Positions 60,467 through 64,000 of a DNA stretch of 64,000 nt are shown here, piece after piece. The translations under genes and the position numbers were made by a program. Below the pieces are notes generated by a model. That model had not been told where the DNA came from and did not search any database. It saw nothing but the letters and a program-made list of their open reading frames with translations. The stretch's first letter is position 1. Each line of letters begins with the position of its first letter. The stretch spans positions 186,001-250,000 of the forward strand of contig NZ_BMJC01000006.1 of the NCBI RefSeq assembly GCF_014642875.1, given 5' to 3'. The stretch is from Puia dinghuensis (lineage in GTDB: Bacteria; Bacteroidota; Bacteroidia; Chitinophagales; Chitinophagaceae).

Positions 60467-61237
60467 TCAAATGGTAGTTGCTTCTTGTTCACGAGACTCT
60501 TCCTTGAGCCAGTCATATCCTTTTTCTTCCAGTTCGAGCGCCAGCTCTTTTGTGCCGGATTTTACGATACGGCCATTATAGAGGACGTGGACGAAATCAG
60601 GAATAATATATTCCAGCAGCCGCTGGTAGTGGGTGATGATGATAAAGGCGTTTTTATCCGAGCGCAGCTTGTTCACCCCCTGGGCTACGATGCGCAGCGC
60701 GTCGATGTCGAGGCCCGAGTCGGTTTCGTCGAGGATGGAAAGGGAGGGCTGCAGCATAGCCAGCTGAAAGATCTCGTTGCGCTTCTTTTCCCCACCGGAA
60801 AAACCTTCGTTCAGCGACCGGTTGACGAGTTGGGCGTCAAACTCCACGAGCTTTTGCTTTTCGCGGGTCAGCCTCAGGAATTCCTTTGCATCCATCGGCG
60901 GCAGCCCTTTATACGTCCTTATCTCGCCGATGGCCGTCTTGAGAAAGTTTATATTGGAAACTCCGGGAATCTCTATGGGATATTGGAAGGCGAGGAAGAG
61001 GCCTTCGCGGGCCCGGGTCTCGGGTTCCATTTCCAACAGATTCTTGCCCTCGAAGAGGACCTCGCCTTCGGTAACCTGGTAACTCTCCCTACCGGCGAGT
61101 ACGGAAGCCAGTGAGCTCTTGCCGGAGCCATTGGGTCCCATGATGGCGTGTATCTCGCCCGCATTGACCGTCAGATCGATGCCTTTCAATATCTTCTTGT
61201 CTTCGACCTCAGCGTGTAGATTCTTAATGATCAGCAT
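60467..61237 (-). CDS. sufC: SufC ATPase
   Basis: 256 residues. Walker A AIMGPNGSGKSSLASVLAG, the SufC-specific FLAFQYPIEIPGVSNINFLK, signature GFSGGEKKRNEIFQLA, Walker B LSILDETDSGLDIDALRIVA, switch His in FIIITHYQRLLEYI. A soluble ABC-type ATPase that drives conformational change of SufB-SufD. It lies 12 bp after sufB and 2 bp before sufD. Confidence 0.97.
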   Translation of the reverse strand: MLIIKNLHAEVEDKKILKGIDLTVNAGEIHAIMGPNGSGKSSLASVLAGRESYQVTEGEVLFEGKNLLEMEPETRAREGLFLAFQYPIEIPGVSNINFLKTAIGEIRTYKGLPPMDAKEFLRLTREKQKLVEFDAQLVNRSLNEGFSGGEKKRNEIFQLAMLQPSLSILDETDSGLDIDALRIVAQGVNKLRSDKNAFIIITHYQRLLEYIIPDFVHVLYNGRIVKSGTKELALELEEKGYDWLKEESREQEATTI

Positions 61238-61249
61238 TTATTGTATTGT

Positions 61250-62695
61250 TTAGCCTACGCTTCCTTCAAGCGTGATAGATAATAACTTTTGTGCTTCGAC
61301 GGCAAATTCCATCGGAAGCTGATTGAGTACTTCCCGGGCATAGCCATTGATGATAAGGGCAATGGCTTTTTCCGAATCGATGCCCCGCTGGTTGAGATAG
61401 AAGATCTGGTCTTCACCGATCTTGGAGGTGGTAGCCTCGTGTTCAACCGTGGCGGTATTGTTCTTCGATTCGATGTAGGGGAAAGTATGCGCACCACACT
61501 GGTCACCGATGAGCAGGGAGTCGCACTGGGTGAAATTCCGGGCTTCATCGGCTTTGGCGCCGATCTGTACCAGCCCGCGATAGCTGTTCTGGCCCTGACC
61601 GGCAGATATGCCCTTCGAGATGATACGGCTGCGGGTGTTGCGGCCGATATGGTGCATCTTGGTGCCGGTGTCCGCGATCTGTTTGTTGCGCGTGACGGCC
61701 ACCGAATAGAACTCACCGGTGGAGTTGTCTCCTTGCAAAATAACACTGGGATATTTCCAGGTGATGGCGGAGCCGGTCTCCACCTGGGTCCAGGAGATCT
61801 TGGCGTTGGCGCCTTTACAGATGCCCCGTTTGGTAACAAAGTTGTAGATACCGCCCTTCCCATCCTTATCTCCGGGATACCAGTTCTGGACGGTGGAATA
61901 TTTTATCTCGGCATTCCCGAGCGCGATAAGCTCAACGACGGCAGCATGCAGTTGATTTTCATCCCGCATGGGGGCCGTACAGCCTTCGAGGTAGCTGACA
62001 TAGCTGCCTTCGTCGGCGATGATGAGGGTCCGCTCGAACTGGCCGGTATTCTCGGTATTGATACGGAAATAGGTGGACAGCTCCATTGGGCAGCGGACAC
62101 CTTTGGGGATATAAACAAACGAGCCATCGGAGAAGACGGCGGCGTTGAGGGCGGCAAAGATGTTATCGGAATGCGGCACTACCGAACCCACGTATTTTTG
62201 AACGATCTCGGGGTGTTCCTGTACGGCCTCGCCGAAACTGCAGAAAATGATACCGAGCTCCTTCAGCTTTTCCTTGTAAGTGGTAGCTACCGAAATGCTA
62301 TCGAAAACGGCATCAACCGCGACGCCTGCCAGAGCCTTCTGTTCGGAAAGCGGGATACCCAGTTTCTCGAAAGTAGCCAGAAGTTCAGGGTCCACCTCGT
62401 CAAGGCTGTTGTATTTCTTCTTGCTGCGGGGGGCGGCGTAGTAGGATATTTTTTGAAAATCGATGGACGGCAGGGTAAAGTTCTGCCACTCGGGAAGCTT
62501 TTGTTTCCGGAAGGCCTGGAAGCCCTTGAGCCGCCATTCCAGCAGCCAGGCCGGCTCTTTCTTCTTCTCCGAAATATAGCGGATAGTGTCTTCATTAAGG
62601 CCTGCCGGGAGGATATCCATTTCGATGTCCGTCACAAAGCCGAATTCGTACTCCTTGTTGGCTATATTATCAAGTATTTCGTTTTCGTTGGCCAT
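61250..62695 (-). CDS. sufB: SufB scaffold subunit
   Basis: 481 residues, full length. Features: [80 protein letters not shown] (the conserved Cys) and [20 protein letters not shown]. It is the platform on which the cluster is assembled with SufC and SufD. It lies 36 bp after the A-type scaffold gene and 12 bp before sufC. Cytoplasmic. Confidence 0.97.
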   Translation of the reverse strand: MANENEILDNIANKEYEFGFVTDIEMDILPAGLNEDTIRYISEKKKEPAWLLEWRLKGFQAFRKQKLPEWQNFTLPSIDFQKISYYAAPRSKKKYNSLDEVDPELLATFEKLGIPLSEQKALAGVAVDAVFDSISVATTYKEKLKELGIIFCSFGEAVQEHPEIVQKYVGSVVPHSDNIFAALNAAVFSDGSFVYIPKGVRCPMELSTYFRINTENTGQFERTLIIADEGSYVSYLEGCTAPMRDENQLHAAVVELIALGNAEIKYSTVQNWYPGDKDGKGGIYNFVTKRGICKGANAKISWTQVETGSAITWKYPSVILQGDNSTGEFYSVAVTRNKQIADTGTKMHHIGRNTRSRIISKGISAGQGQNSYRGLVQIGAKADEARNFTQCDSLLIGDQCGAHTFPYIESKNNTATVEHEATTSKIGEDQIFYLNQRGIDSEKAIALIINGYAREVLNQLPMEFAVEAQKLLSITLEGSVG

Positions 62696-62731
62696 ATCAG
62701 TTCGGTGGTAGTTGGTAGTTTTTTACAGACT

Positions 62732-63058
62732 TTAAACAGCAAAGCTTTCTCCGCAGCTGCACGTCCGCGATGCGTTGGGATTATTGAAAGTCAACCCTTT
62801 ACCATTGAGACCGCCGGAATAATCCAGTTCGGTACCATAGAGGTAGAGCAGGCTTTTCATATCCACGACGACGGTGATGCCCTTATCCTCGAAGACCTGG
62901 TCGCCTTCCTTTTGCACGGTGTCGAAGTCCAATTTGTACTCCAGCCCCGAGCAACCGCCGCTTTTTACGCCAACCCGCACAAAGGAGTTGGGGGCGGCCT
63001 GCTGATCGGCCATCAGTCTGTCGATATAGTCTTTTGCCGCGGGTGATACTGTAATCAT
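62732..63058 (-). CDS. A-type Fe-S carrier (SufA/IscA family)
   Basis: 108 residues of the HesB/IscA family. The three conserved cysteines are present: one in VKSGGCSGLEYKLDF and two in ASRTCSCGESF near the C-terminus. It carries clusters from SufBCD to target enzymes. First gene of the SUF operon; a clear AAGGAG ribosome-binding site (63063-63068) precedes its ATG, rare for this phylum. The 173 bp upstream hold the presumed operon promoter. Confidence 0.94.
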   Translation of the reverse strand: MITVSPAAKDYIDRLMADQQAAPNSFVRVGVKSGGCSGLEYKLDFDTVQKEGDQVFEDKGITVVVDMKSLLYLYGTELDYSGGLNGKGLTFNNPNASRTCSCGESFAV

Positions 63059-63062
63059 GGTT

Positions 63063-63068
63063 CTCCTT
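63063..63068 (-). promoter_or_regulatory. Strong Shine-Dalgarno site of the SUF operon
   Basis: AAGGAG on the minus strand, four bases before the ATG at 63058. Bacteroidota genes, including nearly all others here, lack such sites, so it supports this start codon and may mark efficient translation. Confidence 0.65.
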
Positions 63069-63136
63069 GTTTTAGTCCGCTATTATAACAACTTATAAGC
63101 GGAAGAGTTTCCAAGGGCGAAATTCCGACAAATACA

Positions 63137-63169
63137 CCGTAATTCCATGTGATAGGGCAGATATTACGG
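63137..63169. repeat. Inverted repeat upstream of the SUF operon
   Basis: CCGTAAT (63137-63143) and ATTACGG (63163-63169) with a 19-bp spacer, about 80 bp before the first suf gene. It could be a regulator site or a weak hairpin after the phosphatase gene. No T-run follows. Confidence 0.35.
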
Positions 63170-63231
63170 CGTTGTGACCGGCGAAACCCAATTTTCTCCC
63201 GATTTCGGAAGCGTGTATACAGAATTCGCAA

Positions 63232-64000
63232 CTATTTCTTCAATACCTGGGTAATCGGCTTCCCTACACACCCATTAGGCATCTGGATATGCAACAAGGC
63301 TGCCACGGTGGGGGCAATATCGGTCATTTTCACCGGGTCTTCGGTGTGCCCGGAATGGATGCCCCACCCCATGAAGATGAGGGGGATATGCGTATCATAA
63401 GGATTCCAGGTGCCGTGGGAGGTACCGGTCTTGCCCCGGCCTTCAAACCATCCCGCATTGGGTATCAATTGAATAGCGCCACTGCGTTTGTAGTAATAGC
63501 CGTTGATGACCATGCTGCGGACGGGTTCGGCAACGGGCCCCTCGCCGATATTGCTCATATCGATGGCGTAGGTGATGCCCGGCTGGCGGCGAAGCCAGTC
63601 CACGGCCACTTTTTTGATGGCGCTAAAATCGAGCTTCTTCGCCCTGATGGTCTTCATAGCGAAGGTCACCTGGTAGTTGGAGATGGTGTCCACCAGGTTA
63701 GGAGTCTGGAAATCATGGCCCAGGATGGCATTGAGACTGTCCGTCAATTGGGCGGGAAGGAAGTAGTCGGCCGGGATATCATGGTTCTGAGAGAACCAGA
63801 CGGCATGGGCCGCGCCATGATCGGCTGTCAGGAAAAGGGTATATCCGTCCTTCCCCAGCTTTTCATCGAGAAAAGTAAGGAAAGCGGCCAGATCGCGGTC
63901 GAACCGGAGATAGGTGTCCTCTTCTTCGATGGAATTGATACCGAATTGATGGCCGACATAATCCGTTGAAGCGCAGTTGATGGTGAGGAAATCGGTAACG
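63232..64000 (-). CDS. PafA-like alkaline phosphatase, C-terminal part
   Basis: The last 255 codons of a minus-strand gene that enters from the right edge. Metal-site motifs of the alkaline phosphatase superfamily are visible: NCASTDYVGHQFG (Asp and His), FLTADHGAAHAVWFSQNHDI (Asp-His pair) and the late His in GTSHGTWNPYDTHIPLIFMG. The end (MTDIAPTVAALLHIQMPNGC and GKPITQVLKK) is typical of PafA-type phosphatases of Bacteroidota. Probably periplasmic and phosphate-releasing; the signal peptide would lie outside the window. Its 3' end is 173 bp from the SUF operon. Confidence 0.88.
   Translation of the reverse strand, partial: VTDFLTINCASTDYVGHQFGINSIEEEDTYLRFDRDLAAFLTFLDEKLGKDGYTLFLTADHGAAHAVWFSQNHDIPADYFLPAQLTDSLNAILGHDFQTPNLVDTISNYQVTFAMKTIRAKKLDFSAIKKVAVDWLRRQPGITYAIDMSNIGEGPVAEPVRSMVINGYYYKRSGAIQLIPNAGWFEGRGKTGTSHGTWNPYDTHIPLIFMGWGIHSGHTEDPVKMTDIAPTVAALLHIQMPNGCVGKPITQVLKK

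Noticed and set aside
61289-63046. 585-residue open frame antisense to sufB and the A-type scaffold gene
   Set aside because: It runs across two clearly identified genes and their gap, has no recognisable motif, and would require both strands to be coding.

Overview
The window looks like the chromosome of a free-living, polysaccharide-degrading Bacteroidota bacterium, most probably Chitinophagaceae. The reasons are a SusC/SusD pair, TonB receptors with an N-terminal carboxypeptidase-like domain, a possible type IX secretion cargo protein, promoters of the TTTG-N19/20-TAnnTTTG type, almost no Shine-Dalgarno sequences, and a G+C content that appears to be in the mid-50s. I see no tRNA, rRNA, insertion sequence, prophage or CRISPR array. 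The family-level assignment is inference.

Layout. 1-2244 (-): a chromate-resistance operon (a ChrB-like domain fused to an AraC-type helix-turn-helix, then chrA, then a DUF1259 protein cut by the window edge). 2245-3058: a gene-poor gap with a response-regulator remnant and an orphan terminator. 3059-5308 (+): a large secreted protein. 5343-7067 (-): marR-doxX-usp. 7151-9846 (+): a Cys-rich small protein and a TonB receptor. 9886-12241 (+): DUF1080 hydrolase plus GMC oxidoreductase, probably 3-keto-glycoside chemistry. 12309-13245 (+): overlapping marR and GNAT genes. 13222-14421 (-): aspartyl protease with PDZ domain. 14562-15863 (+): a membrane-anchored protein with a DNA-binding-like head. 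15944-22777 (+): TetR regulator and a six-gene ABC efflux system resembling YbhGFSR. 22828-25193 (+): two paralogous IPT/NHL lipoproteins.

The core is a 31.8-kb stretch (57034 down to 25242) in which all 19 genes lie on the minus strand. It begins with a pectin (rhamnogalacturonan-type) utilization locus: susC, susD, oligogalacturonate lyase PL22, a GH106-GH28 fusion, a CE12 acetylesterase, a giant GH2/six-hairpin fusion, a GH105-CE15 fusion and a second GH2. After 126 bp an eleven-gene operon follows: fucP, mutarotase, SDR, FAH-family hydrolase, lactonase, L-fucose/L-galactose dehydrogenase, zinc dehydrogenase, kdgK, eda, uxaB, uxaA. My reading is that one front end (transport, anomer conversion, C1 oxidation, lactone opening) serves both L-fucose and L-galactose. 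L-galactonate would then enter the tagaturonate-altronate-KDG route shared with galacturonate, and L-fuconate would go through the diketo-hydrolase route. The outer-membrane and periplasmic half would release the sugars that the cytoplasmic half burns.

57160-63058 (-) is a complete SUF iron-sulfur assembly operon (sufA-type scaffold, sufB, sufC, sufD, sufS, sufE, sufT-like). 63232-64000 (-) is the 3' part of a PafA-like alkaline phosphatase.

The sequence gives unusually clear regulatory signals. The same inverted repeat lies before tetR and before the efflux operon. A perfect inverted repeat overlaps the -33 element of the second marR. Several regulator genes begin only about five bases after a -7 element, which suggests leaderless mRNAs. 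No regulator gene accompanies the pectin locus.
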